Assembly: GCF_014656135.1 (NCBI RefSeq)
Contig: NZ_BNBV01000015.1
Span: forward strand, 1-64,000
Reading direction: 5' to 3'
DNA length: 64,000 nt
From: Streptomyces thermodiastaticus
Lineage (GTDB): Bacteria; Actinomycetota; Actinomycetes; Streptomycetales; Streptomycetaceae
The notes beneath the pieces are model-generated. The model did not search any database, was not told where the DNA came from, and was given only the letters and a program-made list of their open reading frames with translations. Position numbers and translations under genes: made by a program. This document shows positions 35,932 to 43,816 of the stretch, one piece after another. Positions within the stretch are counted from its first letter, which is position 1. Each line of letters starts with the position of its first letter.

Positions 35932-36456
35932 ATGGCCGGCATGAGCGCTGCAGACGAGATCATCGACATCGTCGACGAACAGGACCGGGTCGTCGGGCAG
36001 GCCCCGCGCGGCGAGGCCTACGCCGAGGGGCTGCGCCACCGCTGCGTCTTCGTGCAGGCCAGGGACGCCGAGGGCCGGGTCTTCGTGCACCGCCGGACCC
36101 CGACGAAGCTGGTCTTCCCCTCGCTGTACGACATGTTCGTCGGCGGGGTCGTCGGGGCCGGCGAGAGCTACGACGAGGCGGCTCTGCGCGAGGCCGAGGA
36201 GGAACTGGGGGTGACGGGGCTGCCCCGGCCCGAGCACCTGTTCACCTTCCTGTACGACGGCGGGCGCGGCCGCAGCTGGTGGTCGGCGGTGTACCAGGTG
36301 CGCTGCGACCTTCCGGTGCGGCCGCAGGCGGAGGAGGTGGCCTGGCACGCCTTCCTGCCCGAGGAGGAGGTGGAGCGCCGGCTCACGGAGTGGGAGTGGG
36401 TGCCGGACGGGCTGGCGGCCTACGAACGGCTGCGGGCACACCGTTCGGCGGGATGA
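35932..36456 (+). CDS. Nudix hydrolase
   Basis: 174-residue Nudix-fold pyrophosphohydrolase. The Nudix box starts in GGVVGAGESYDEAALREA and ends EEELGV, with the expected Gly, Glu, Arg and Glu-Glu residues, at about 72-94. The N-terminus (EIIDIVDEQDRVVGQ) and the RHRCVFV strand resemble the YfcD/isopentenyl-diphosphate-isomerase-like branch. Substrate unknown. Two ATG codons (35932 and 35941) are possible and neither has a good ribosome site. Direct repeats begin 8 bases after the stop codon. Confidence 0.88.
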   Translation: MAGMSAADEIIDIVDEQDRVVGQAPRGEAYAEGLRHRCVFVQARDAEGRVFVHRRTPTKLVFPSLYDMFVGGVVGAGESYDEAALREAEEELGVTGLPRPEHLFTFLYDGGRGRSWWSAVYQVRCDLPVRPQAEEVAWHAFLPEEEVERRLTEWEWVPDGLAAYERLRAHRSAG

Positions 36457-36464
36457 GGCGGAGC

Positions 36465-36550
36465 CCGGCGCGGATCAGGCGCGGACACGACGAGACCCGG
36501 CGCGGATCAGGCGCGTATCCGGCGCGGATCAGGCGCGTACCCGGCGCGGA
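36465..36550. repeat. Tandem direct repeats after the Nudix gene
   Basis: CCGGCGCGGATCAGGCGCG is present exactly at 36465-36483, 36497-36515 and 36519-36537, with a truncated fourth copy at 36541-36550. Spacing is 32, 22 and 22 bases. It is too irregular and short-spaced to be a CRISPR array. Confidence 0.85.
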
Positions 36551-36636
36551 CACGCAGCGTAAGCGGACCCGCGGACCCGCACAGCCGCGCCCGGTCCGGG
36601 AACCGGCCGGGGCCCGGCGCCGGTAAGGTCCCTGGC

Positions 36637-37029
36637 GTGATCCGAGTCGTACGGAACGTCCGGTTGTGGTTTGCTCCCGAGGCCGTCAGGGAGGAGGGCA
36701 GTACCCCGGACTACCGTTTCTCGCTCGCCAACGAGCGCACCTTCCTGGCCTGGCTGCGCACCGCGCTCGCGCTGATCGGCGGCGGGTTCGCGGTGGACCA
36801 GTTCCTGCCGGACCTGCCCCGTCCCTGGCGGGTCGGCCTGGCGCTGGCGCTGCTCGCGGCCGGGGTGGTGTGCGCGCTACGGGCGGTCGACCACTGGGTC
36901 CGGTGCGAGCGGGCGATGCGCCGCGGAGAGGATCTGCCGGCGTCCCGCTTCCCCGCGGTGCTGAGCCTGGTGATCGCGGTGGTGGCCGTCGCGATGGTCG
37001 TGGTCGTCCTCGCCGGCTGGGCGGGATGA
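36637..37029 (+). CDS. DUF202 membrane protein (YidH-like)
   Basis: 130-residue membrane protein of the DUF202/YidH family. The family motif RFSLANERTFLAWLRTALAL is present near residue 27, followed by two further membrane helices (about 63-85 and 108-128). Function unknown. GTG start with a weak AAGG site. Its stop overlaps the start of the next DUF202 gene (ATGA), so the pair is translationally coupled. Confidence 0.88.
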   Translation: MIRVVRNVRLWFAPEAVREEGSTPDYRFSLANERTFLAWLRTALALIGGGFAVDQFLPDLPRPWRVGLALALLAAGVVCALRAVDHWVRCERAMRRGEDLPASRFPAVLSLVIAVVAVAMVVVVLAGWAG

Positions 37030-37451
37030 GCGGGGCGCGCGGGCCGGGTGCGGGCGCCACCGACGGCGGGGACGACGGCGAGGGCGCGGGCCGCCCCCGG
37101 GACGCGGAATCGCATCAGGATCCAGGGCAGCACCAGGAACCGAGCCCGCCCCGGGATCCGGGGCTGCAGCCGGAGAGGACCCGGCTCGCCTGGCGGCGGA
37201 CCACCCTGTCCGGCACGGTCGCGGCCGTGCTCGCCGTGCGCACGGCGCTGCACGACGGGGCGACACCGGCGGGCCTGGCCGTCGGCGCCCTGTGCTGCGC
37301 CTGCTGGCTGGGCCTGGTGCTGCTCGCCGGCGCGCGAACCCGCCGCCTGGGCTCCTCGGCCGTCCCGCCGGCGCTCGCACCGCGGGCGGCCGCGGCGGCG
37401 GCCCTGTGCACGGTGGCCCTGGCGGTGGGCGCGGCGGCGCTGGTGATGTGA
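37026..37451 (+). CDS. Second DUF202 membrane protein
   Basis: 141 residues. A 45-residue Gly/Asp/Pro-rich hydrophilic leader is followed by the DUF202 motif LQPERTRLAWRRTTLSGTVA and three hydrophobic helices. It begins inside the stop codon of the first DUF202 gene (ATGA overlap). Paired DUF202 genes probably form a hetero-oligomer in the membrane; their role is unknown. Confidence 0.83.
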   Translation: MSGARGPGAGATDGGDDGEGAGRPRDAESHQDPGQHQEPSPPRDPGLQPERTRLAWRRTTLSGTVAAVLAVRTALHDGATPAGLAVGALCCACWLGLVLLAGARTRRLGSSAVPPALAPRAAAAAALCTVALAVGAAALVM

Positions 37452-37530
37452 GGACCGTCCCGCCGGTCGCGTCCCCGAGCCCCTCGGGTCCTTCGTGTCC
37501 CCGGTCACGCTCTGTCCGCACACTGGACGA

Positions 37531-37547
37531 CATACCGACTAGTCAGC
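37531..37547. promoter_or_regulatory. TetR-type operator candidate upstream of the phosphotransferase gene
   Basis: CATACCGACTAGTCAGC, centred on GACTAGTC, lies 43 bases before the phosphotransferase start. It matches the reverse complement of the palindrome at 46298-46313 (upstream of the SDR operon that encodes a TetR) at about 13 of 17 positions. Confidence 0.5.
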
Positions 37548-37589
37548 ATGATGGTCGCCGATGATGTCGTCGCGTCCCTGGGAGCGTGC

Positions 37590-38624
37590 ATGAGCGCCGA
37601 TCACCCGCCCGGTCTCGATCTCGACCGCCTGCGCGGACTGCTCGACCGTGAGCGGCCGGGCCTGGTGCAGGGACCCCTGACGGGCCGGCTCATCGAGGGC
37701 GGACGGTCGAACCTGACGTACGCGGTCTCGGACGGCACCTCCCGGTGGGTGGTGCGGCGGCCTCCGCTCGGCCATGTGCTGGCCACCGCGCACGACATGC
37801 GGCGCGAGCACCGGGTGATCAGCGCGCTGCACCCGACGCGTGTGCCGGTGCCCTCCCCGGTGCTGCTGTGCGAGGACGAGGAGGTGCTCGGGGCGCCGTT
37901 CTACGTCATGGACTTCGTCGAGGGCACGCCGTACCGCACCGCCGCGCAGCTCGCCCCGCTCGGCCCTGAGCGCACCCGCGACGCGGTGCTGTCGCTGGTG
38001 GACACGCTGGTGGAGCTGCACGCGCTGGACCCGGCCGAGGTGGGCCTCGCGGACTTCGGGCGGCCCGAGGGCTTCCTGGACCGGCAGCTGCGGCGCTGGG
38101 GCAAACAGCTGGACGCGTCCCGCAACCGCGAGCTGGAGGGGATCGACGAGCTCCACGCGGCCCTGGGCCGGCATCTGCCCGTCTCCCCCGCACCGGCCGT
38201 GGTGCACGGGGACTACCGCCTGGACAACGTCCTGCTCGGGGACGACGACCGGATCACAGCGGTGCTCGACTGGGAGATGTCCACGCTCGGCGATCCGCTG
38301 ACCGATCTCGGCCTGCTGGTGATGTACAGCACGCCGCTGGGCCTGCCCGGCTCGCCGGTGTCCACCACCGCCGAGGCTCCCGGACACCCCTCCCCTGCCG
38401 AGCTGGTTCAGCGGTACGCGGCCCGCTCGGGCCGGGATGTGACCGGGCTGTCCTGGTACACGGCGTTCGCCTGGTTCAAGCTGGCGGTGATCCTGGAGGG
38501 CATCCACTACCGCTACACGCTCGGCCAGACCGTCGGCCGCGGTTTCGACCGCATCGGCGACCTCGTGCCCGTCTTCATCCGGCACGGCCTGACCACCCTT
38601 CACGAAGGCCTCCAGGAGGGCTGA
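37590..38624 (+). CDS. Phosphotransferase family protein (ACAD10/LvaA-like kinase)
   Basis: Aminoglycoside-phosphotransferase-fold kinase of 344 residues, of the branch paired with acyl-CoA dehydrogenases. The Lys region is RSNLTYAV...WVVRRPP, the catalytic loop VVHGDYRLDNVLL (near 200) and the metal motif VLDWEMSTLGDP (near 222). ATG 37590 follows GGGAG. The acyl-CoA dehydrogenase begins 6 bases after its stop. In the human ACAD10/11 and bacterial Lva systems (known from the literature), such a kinase phosphorylates the hydroxyl of a 4-hydroxyacyl-CoA and the partner dehydrogenase removes phosphate; the same chemistry is inferred here. Confidence 0.85.
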   Translation: MSADHPPGLDLDRLRGLLDRERPGLVQGPLTGRLIEGGRSNLTYAVSDGTSRWVVRRPPLGHVLATAHDMRREHRVISALHPTRVPVPSPVLLCEDEEVLGAPFYVMDFVEGTPYRTAAQLAPLGPERTRDAVLSLVDTLVELHALDPAEVGLADFGRPEGFLDRQLRRWGKQLDASRNRELEGIDELHAALGRHLPVSPAPAVVHGDYRLDNVLLGDDDRITAVLDWEMSTLGDPLTDLGLLVMYSTPLGLPGSPVSTTAEAPGHPSPAELVQRYAARSGRDVTGLSWYTAFAWFKLAVILEGIHYRYTLGQTVGRGFDRIGDLVPVFIRHGLTTLHEGLQEG

Positions 38625-38630
38625 TCCCGC

Positions 38631-39845
<1,215 letters not shown>

Positions 39846-39854
39846 CGCCGGGGC

Positions 39855-39875
39855 CGGCCGGGGCGGCCCCGGCCG
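39855..39875 (+). terminator. Terminator after the acyl-CoA dehydrogenase
   Basis: Perfect 9-bp GC stem (39855-39863 with 39867-39875), 3-base loop, 10 bases after the stop codon. Confidence 0.65.
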
Positions 39876-39965
39876 TTGCGCAGGGAGGCCGCCCCGCCCC
39901 GGCACCTGCCGTCCGCCGCATCCCCCGTCCGTCCGGGCACAGGAATCCGGGGCCGACCGGCAGCG

Positions 39966-40478
39966 TCAGCCCAACACCTCCCGCAGCCAGGCACGTTCCG
40001 CCTCGCTTGTGGCGCGGGCGATGGTGAGCATGCCCCGGCGGTAGAGGTCGTCGACGTCCTCGGCGCGCAGCGGGCTGTCGCCGTCGTGGAAGAAACTCGC
40101 GGGCTGCTCCAGGAACTCCAGACGCCGGCGCAGCACCGCGTGCTGCTCGGCGGTGTCGGGGAGCTGGGAGAGAAAGGCCAGGACGGTGAAGTACCGGGTG
40201 CTGTCGCTGATGTCCAGGCCGTCGGCTTCCCGCAGCCGGCGCAGAAGTTCGGCACGGCCGGCGGCGGTCAGGCTCAGGGTGTTACGCCGGGCGGCCGAGG
40301 CACCGGGCTCGGTTCTGCGGTCGAGCAGCCCCGCCTTGACGAGCCGGTCGATCGCCGGGTAGAGGCTGCCGTCGCTGACCGGACGGGTGTGGCCGTTCAA
40401 GTGCGCTATCCGGTGGCGCAGTTGATAGCCGTGCAGCGGCCCTTCGGACAGAAATCCCAGGATCGCGAGTTCCAGCAT
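39966..40478 (-). CDS. PadR-family transcriptional regulator
   Basis: 170-residue PadR protein. The N-terminal winged helix starts MLELAILGFLSEGPLHGYQL and includes GSLYPAIDRLVKAGLL; the C-terminal helical domain (about 95-170) includes LPDTAEQHAVLRRRLEFLE. It diverges from the isochorismatase-family gene with 57 bp between starts, and a 26-bp palindrome lies in that gap. It therefore probably represses itself and the hydrolase. Ligand unknown. Confidence 0.92.
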   Translation of the reverse strand: MLELAILGFLSEGPLHGYQLRHRIAHLNGHTRPVSDGSLYPAIDRLVKAGLLDRRTEPGASAARRNTLSLTAAGRAELLRRLREADGLDISDSTRYFTVLAFLSQLPDTAEQHAVLRRRLEFLEQPASFFHDGDSPLRAEDVDDLYRRGMLTIARATSEAERAWLREVLG

Positions 40479-40494
40479 GCTGCTACTCTCTCAC

Positions 40495-40520
40495 ATCGAA
40501 ACGAGGTGCCTCGAATCGAT
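40495..40520. promoter_or_regulatory. PadR operator candidate
   Basis: 26-bp interrupted palindrome in the PadR/isochorismatase gap: outer arms ATCGA and TCGAT, inner arms CGAGG and CCTCG around TG. All four arms match perfectly; only the two-base spacers and centre differ. Confidence 0.65.
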
Positions 40521-40535
40521 GCAAGGGGGCTGGGG

Positions 40536-41228
40536 ATGCCGTACACCGAGGAGTGGGTGACCGCACGGGCACGTGACCTCTACGCGCACGGCCGGGCGGC
40601 CTTCGATGTCCGCCCGGAGCGGACGGCATTGCTGGTCATCGACATGCAGGACGAGTTCGTCCGGCCCGGCTGGAGCCCCTTCTGGGTGCCGGCGGCCACC
40701 CGGATGGCACCCCGCCTGCGCGGGCTCGTCGAGGGATGCCGGTCCCTCTCGGTTCCGGTGATCTGGACGATCTTCGACGACACGCATCTCGGACTGGACC
40801 GGCCGAAGGCCCTGCGCCACCTTCCGCACGGCGACACCGACTGGCGCCGGCCGGGCCCGGCCGAGGTGTGGGAGCCGATGGGCCGCCGCCCCGACGAGGT
40901 CGTGATCCGCAAGCCCTCGTACGGCGCCTTCTACGACACCCCGCTCGACACGATCCTGCGCAATCTCGGCCGGGACACGGTCGTCGTCACGGGAACGCTC
41001 ACCAACTACTGCTGCGGCACCACGGCCCGGCAAGCCTATGAGCGCGGCTACCAGGTCGTGTTCGGGTCGGACGTCACGGCCACCGACGACGAGTCCCGCC
41101 AGGAACCGGAACTGGCCGTGCTGCGCAAGGGGTTCGCGCTCGTCCTGACCGCCGAGGAGATCATGGCCCGGCTGGCCGGATCCGGCGTCCGCCTCCCCCG
41201 GGCCGCCGGCGCCGAGGACCCACACTGA
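40536..41228 (+). CDS. Isochorismatase-family cysteine hydrolase
   Basis: Cytoplasmic cysteine hydrolase of the isochorismatase superfamily, 230 residues. The catalytic triad is visible: Asp in LLVIDMQDEFV (near 34), Lys in VIRKPSYGAFYDT (near 126) and Cys in LTNYCCGTTARQA (near 158). Members hydrolyse amides, nicotinamide or isochorismate; the substrate here is unknown. ATG 40536 follows AAGGGGG. Under likely control of the divergent PadR regulator. Confidence 0.9.
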   Translation: MPYTEEWVTARARDLYAHGRAAFDVRPERTALLVIDMQDEFVRPGWSPFWVPAATRMAPRLRGLVEGCRSLSVPVIWTIFDDTHLGLDRPKALRHLPHGDTDWRRPGPAEVWEPMGRRPDEVVIRKPSYGAFYDTPLDTILRNLGRDTVVVTGTLTNYCCGTTARQAYERGYQVVFGSDVTATDDESRQEPELAVLRKGFALVLTAEEIMARLAGSGVRLPRAAGAEDPH

Positions 41229-41253
41229 TACGGCACCCGCGCCGATCGCCGAG

Positions 41254-41271
41254 GCCGGTCGCCGGACCGGC
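41254..41271. terminator. Weak bidirectional terminator
   Basis: 7-bp stem GCCGGTC/GACCGGC with loop GCCG between the converging isochorismatase-family and TetR genes. Confidence 0.4.
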
Positions 41272-41288
41272 ACCCCCTGCGGCGGGAG

Positions 41289-41338
41289 CCGCATCACGTC
41301 CTCACGGCGGACACCGCATCACGCCCTCTTAGCGGACA
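41289..41338. repeat. 25-bp tandem duplication at the end of a TetR gene
   Basis: Two head-to-tail 25-bp units (41289-41313 and 41314-41338), each starting CCGCATCACG and ending GCGGACA, with a partial third copy running into the coding region. The TetR stop codon (41319-41321) lies in the second unit. Confidence 0.8.
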
Positions 41339-41990
41339 CCGCGTCCGGGGCGATCGGGAGGCTGCGCAGGGTCAGTGCGGACGGCGGCGGCAGCGGGCGG
41401 TCGGCTGTGCCGGGGCGGAAGGAGTGGAGCAGGTAGGCGACCAGCCGCCGGGACGCCGCCTCGTCGTCCGGTGCCGCGGCCACCAGTCCGCAGTGCGCCA
41501 GCAGGACCATGACGAGGTCGGAGGGGTGGAAGTCGGCCCGCAGCGCGCCCGCCGCCTGGGCCCTGCGGACCAGGGTGGTGACGTCCCGTTCGGCCTGTTC
41601 CCGGGCGCGTGCGTGGTGCGACGTGGTCTGGGGGAAGGCGGCGGCGAACGCGGCCGGGAAGCCGCGTTCCTCCCGTTGCGCGGCGCACAGGGTCTCCACC
41701 AGGTGCTGGAAGCCCTGCCACGGGTCGGGGGCGGCCAGGGCCTCGGTGAGTGCCCTCGCGCAGGTCTCCATCTGGCGTGCGAACGCGCCGCGCACCAGGG
41801 CGTCCCGGGTCGGGAAGTGCCGGTAGAGCGTCGCGACGCCGACCCCGGCCCGGCGGGCCACGGTGGCCATCGGCGCGTCGATCCCATGCTCCGCGAAGAC
41901 CGCACGGGCGGCGACGAGGATGCGTTCACGGTTGCGCCGGGAGTCCGCCCGCACGCCGTCCCGGGGTGCGATCCGAGAAGATTCCGCCAT
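41319..41990 (-). CDS. TetR-family regulator
   Basis: 223-residue TetR regulator. The helix-turn-helix is in about residues 20-65 (NRERILVAARAVFAEHGID, then VARRAGVGVATLYRHFP). The C-terminal domain looks like the SbtR/TetR_C_33 type. ATG 41990 is chosen over an upstream TTG. It diverges from the quinone-oxidoreductase-like gene across 101 bp that contain a near-perfect 22-bp palindrome, so it is likely the local repressor of both. Its last codons lie within a tandem duplication. Confidence 0.9.
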   Translation of the reverse strand: MAESSRIAPRDGVRADSRRNRERILVAARAVFAEHGIDAPMATVARRAGVGVATLYRHFPTRDALVRGAFARQMETCARALTEALAAPDPWQGFQHLVETLCAAQREERGFPAAFAAAFPQTTSHHARAREQAERDVTTLVRRAQAAGALRADFHPSDLVMVLLAHCGLVAAAPDDEAASRRLVAYLLHSFRPGTADRPLPPPSALTLRSLPIAPDAVSAKRA

Positions 41991-42012
41991 CACTGTTTCT
42001 CGCTTCCGGCTC

Positions 42013-42034
42013 AATCGGACGAGTTCGTCCGGTT
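42013..42034. promoter_or_regulatory. TetR operator candidate in the oxidoreductase gap
   Basis: AATCGGACGA (42013-42022), GT, TCGTCCGGTT (42025-42034): 10-bp arms with one mismatch. Located between the divergent TetR and oxidoreductase genes. Confidence 0.65.
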
Positions 42035-42091
42035 CCCAGCCTACGGTCGGTGCCGGACCCCTGGAACGATCCCGATCGCAAAGGCGAGGCG

Positions 42092-43054
42092 ATGGACGAC
42101 CGCATGATGACGGCAGTGCTCTACGACCGCTACGGCGGCCCCGAGGTGCTCTGCACCACCCGCGTGCCGCGCCCCGAGCCGGCCCCCGGCGAGATCCTGG
42201 TGAAGGTGCACGCGTTCAGCGTCAACGGCATCGAGACGACCGTCCGCAACGGCCGGCTCCGTCTCCTGACCGGCCGCACGTTTCCCCAGCGCATCGGCCT
42301 GGACTTCGCCGGCGAGGTCGCCGCGACGGGCGCCGGAGTCGTCGGTTTCGTGCCCGGCGACCGGGTGTGGGGGATCCTGGGCCGCTCCTCCTTCGGCAGC
42401 GCCGCCGAGTACGTGACGGTGCCCTCCGAGCGGGCCGGTCCGGTCCCCGACGGCCTCGATCTGGTGGAGGCGGCCACGCTGCCGGTGGCCACCACGGCGG
42501 TCACCGCGCTGCGGGACAAGGCCCGGCTGCGCCCCGGTGAACGGCTGCTCGTCCGGGGCGCGGCGGGCGGGGTCGGCAACGCCGCCGTCCAGCTCGGGCG
42601 GGCGTACGGGGCCCAGGTCACGGGCCTCGCCCGCGCGGCCAACCTGGACTTCGTGCGCGCCCTCGGTGCGCACCGGGCCGTGGACCACCGCAGCGTGCGT
42701 CCGGCGGAGCTGGGCCGCTTCGACGTCGTCCTGGACACCGTGGGGACCGATCCTCGGGACTGGCGGCGCCTGCTGAGGCCCGGCGGGCGCATGGTCACCA
42801 TCGCCTTCGACACCCGCCGGCCCGTCGCGTGGCTCGGCTCGGTCGCGGCCAGCACGGTCCACGGACGCGGCCGGGTGCGCTACTTCGCCGGCAACCCGAA
42901 GCGGGAGCACTTCGACGACCTGGCCCGTCATGTCCGTCAAGGCTTGCTGCGTCCCGTGGTCGACAGGGTTTTCCCGCTCGAGGAGACGGCGGCGGCGCAC
43001 GCCGCGCTGGAGGCGGGCGGTGTCCGCGGCAAGTACGTGGTCCAGGTCGTGTGA
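42092..43054 (+). CDS. Quinone oxidoreductase-like MDR enzyme
   Basis: Zinc-independent medium-chain dehydrogenase/reductase (quinone oxidoreductase type), 320 residues. GroES-like N-terminal domain with GLDFAGEVAATGAG and GDRVWGI; Rossmann domain with the NADPH motif VRGAAGGVGNAAVQLGRA near 150-168; ending LEAGGVRGKYVVQVV. No zinc-ligand cysteines are seen. ATG 42092 follows AAGGCGAGG. Probably regulated by the divergent TetR through the palindrome at 42013. A 36-bp duplication copies its final codons and stop just downstream. Confidence 0.9.
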   Translation: MDDRMMTAVLYDRYGGPEVLCTTRVPRPEPAPGEILVKVHAFSVNGIETTVRNGRLRLLTGRTFPQRIGLDFAGEVAATGAGVVGFVPGDRVWGILGRSSFGSAAEYVTVPSERAGPVPDGLDLVEAATLPVATTAVTALRDKARLRPGERLLVRGAAGGVGNAAVQLGRAYGAQVTGLARAANLDFVRALGAHRAVDHRSVRPAELGRFDVVLDTVGTDPRDWRRLLRPGGRMVTIAFDTRRPVAWLGSVAASTVHGRGRVRYFAGNPKREHFDDLARHVRQGLLRPVVDRVFPLEETAAAHAALEAGGVRGKYVVQVV

Positions 43055-43101
43055 GGCGTCCGCCGCAAGTACGTGGTCCAAGTCGTGTGAGACGTCCGCG
43101 G
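43022..43101. repeat. 36-bp tandem duplication spanning the oxidoreductase stop codon
   Basis: Unit 1 (43022-43057) encodes the last ten codons plus stop; unit 2 (43058-43093) is a downstream copy differing at 3 of 36 positions; GTCCGCGG (43094-43101) starts a third. The copy keeps a second ten-codon tail followed by TGA. Confidence 0.9.
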
Positions 43102-43192
43102 GTCGCTCGTCACGGGCGCCCGGCGCACACGGTGGCGGGTGCGCCCGGCCCGCCCGGCCCGTGACCGCGGCGGGCGCAGCCGCCGCGGGGCC

Positions 43193-43816
43193 TCAGGGCC
43201 GCAGCGCCCGCATCAGCAGGTCGGCCAGGTGGCCGGCGACCTGCTGCGGGCTGAGCGGGCCGTCGGGGCGGTACCAGGTGGACAGGTGGTGGACGGAACC
43301 GAAGTGGTAGTCGACCACCAGGTCGGCCGGGGTCGCGGTGGAGAACACGCCCTGCCGCTGGCCCTCCTCGATGAGCGCGCGGAAGCGTTCGTGGTAGCGC
43401 CGGCGCTCGGCGCGCACCTGCTTGTTCTTCTCCGGGCTGAGGTGGTGCATGGAGCGGAAGAAGATCGCCGCGTCGTCCAGGTTCTCGATGGTGGTCACCA
43501 CCACGTCCGCCGCCGCGTCGCGCAGCCGCTGCTCCACCGGGGCGTCCAGGCCGGCGAAGTGGTCCAGCCGCTCCTGCTGGACCCGCAGCACGCGGGCGTA
43601 CACCTCGTGCAGCAGGTCCTCCTTGGACCCGAAGTAGTGGTAGAGCGCGCCCTTGGTGACGCCCGCGGCCTCGACGATCTCCTGCACCGAGGTGCGGTCG
43701 TAGCCCTGCTCGGCGAAGAGCCGGGTGGCGGCGGCCAGGAGCCGCTGGGGCACGGGGGTGCCGTCCTTGTCCGTGGTCCTGGGCACTGGCGCCACCCGCC
43801 TTTCCTCGTCGTTCAC
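43193..43816 (-). CDS. TetR-family regulator of the SDR/acyl-CoA synthetase operon
   Basis: 207-residue TetR protein. Helix-turn-helix in about 25-70 (LLAAATRLFAEQGYDRTSVQ, then GVTKGALYHYFGSKEDLL). The C-terminal domain resembles the KstR2/FadR-type TetR_C family active on acyl-CoA genes. GTG start overlaps the stop of the acyl-CoA synthetase gene (GTGA), making it the third gene of the SDR-synthetase-TetR operon. A candidate operator lies at the operon promoter (46298-46313) and a related site precedes the phosphotransferase/dehydrogenase pair at 37531. Confidence 0.92.
   Translation of the reverse strand: MNDEERRVAPVPRTTDKDGTPVPQRLLAAATRLFAEQGYDRTSVQEIVEAAGVTKGALYHYFGSKEDLLHEVYARVLRVQQERLDHFAGLDAPVEQRLRDAAADVVVTTIENLDDAAIFFRSMHHLSPEKNKQVRAERRRYHERFRALIEEGQRQGVFSTATPADLVVDYHFGSVHHLSTWYRPDGPLSPQQVAGHLADLLMRALRP

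Noticed and set aside
36465-36550. CRISPR array
   Set aside because: Repeat units are 19 bases with 3-13 base spacers and no cas genes nearby.
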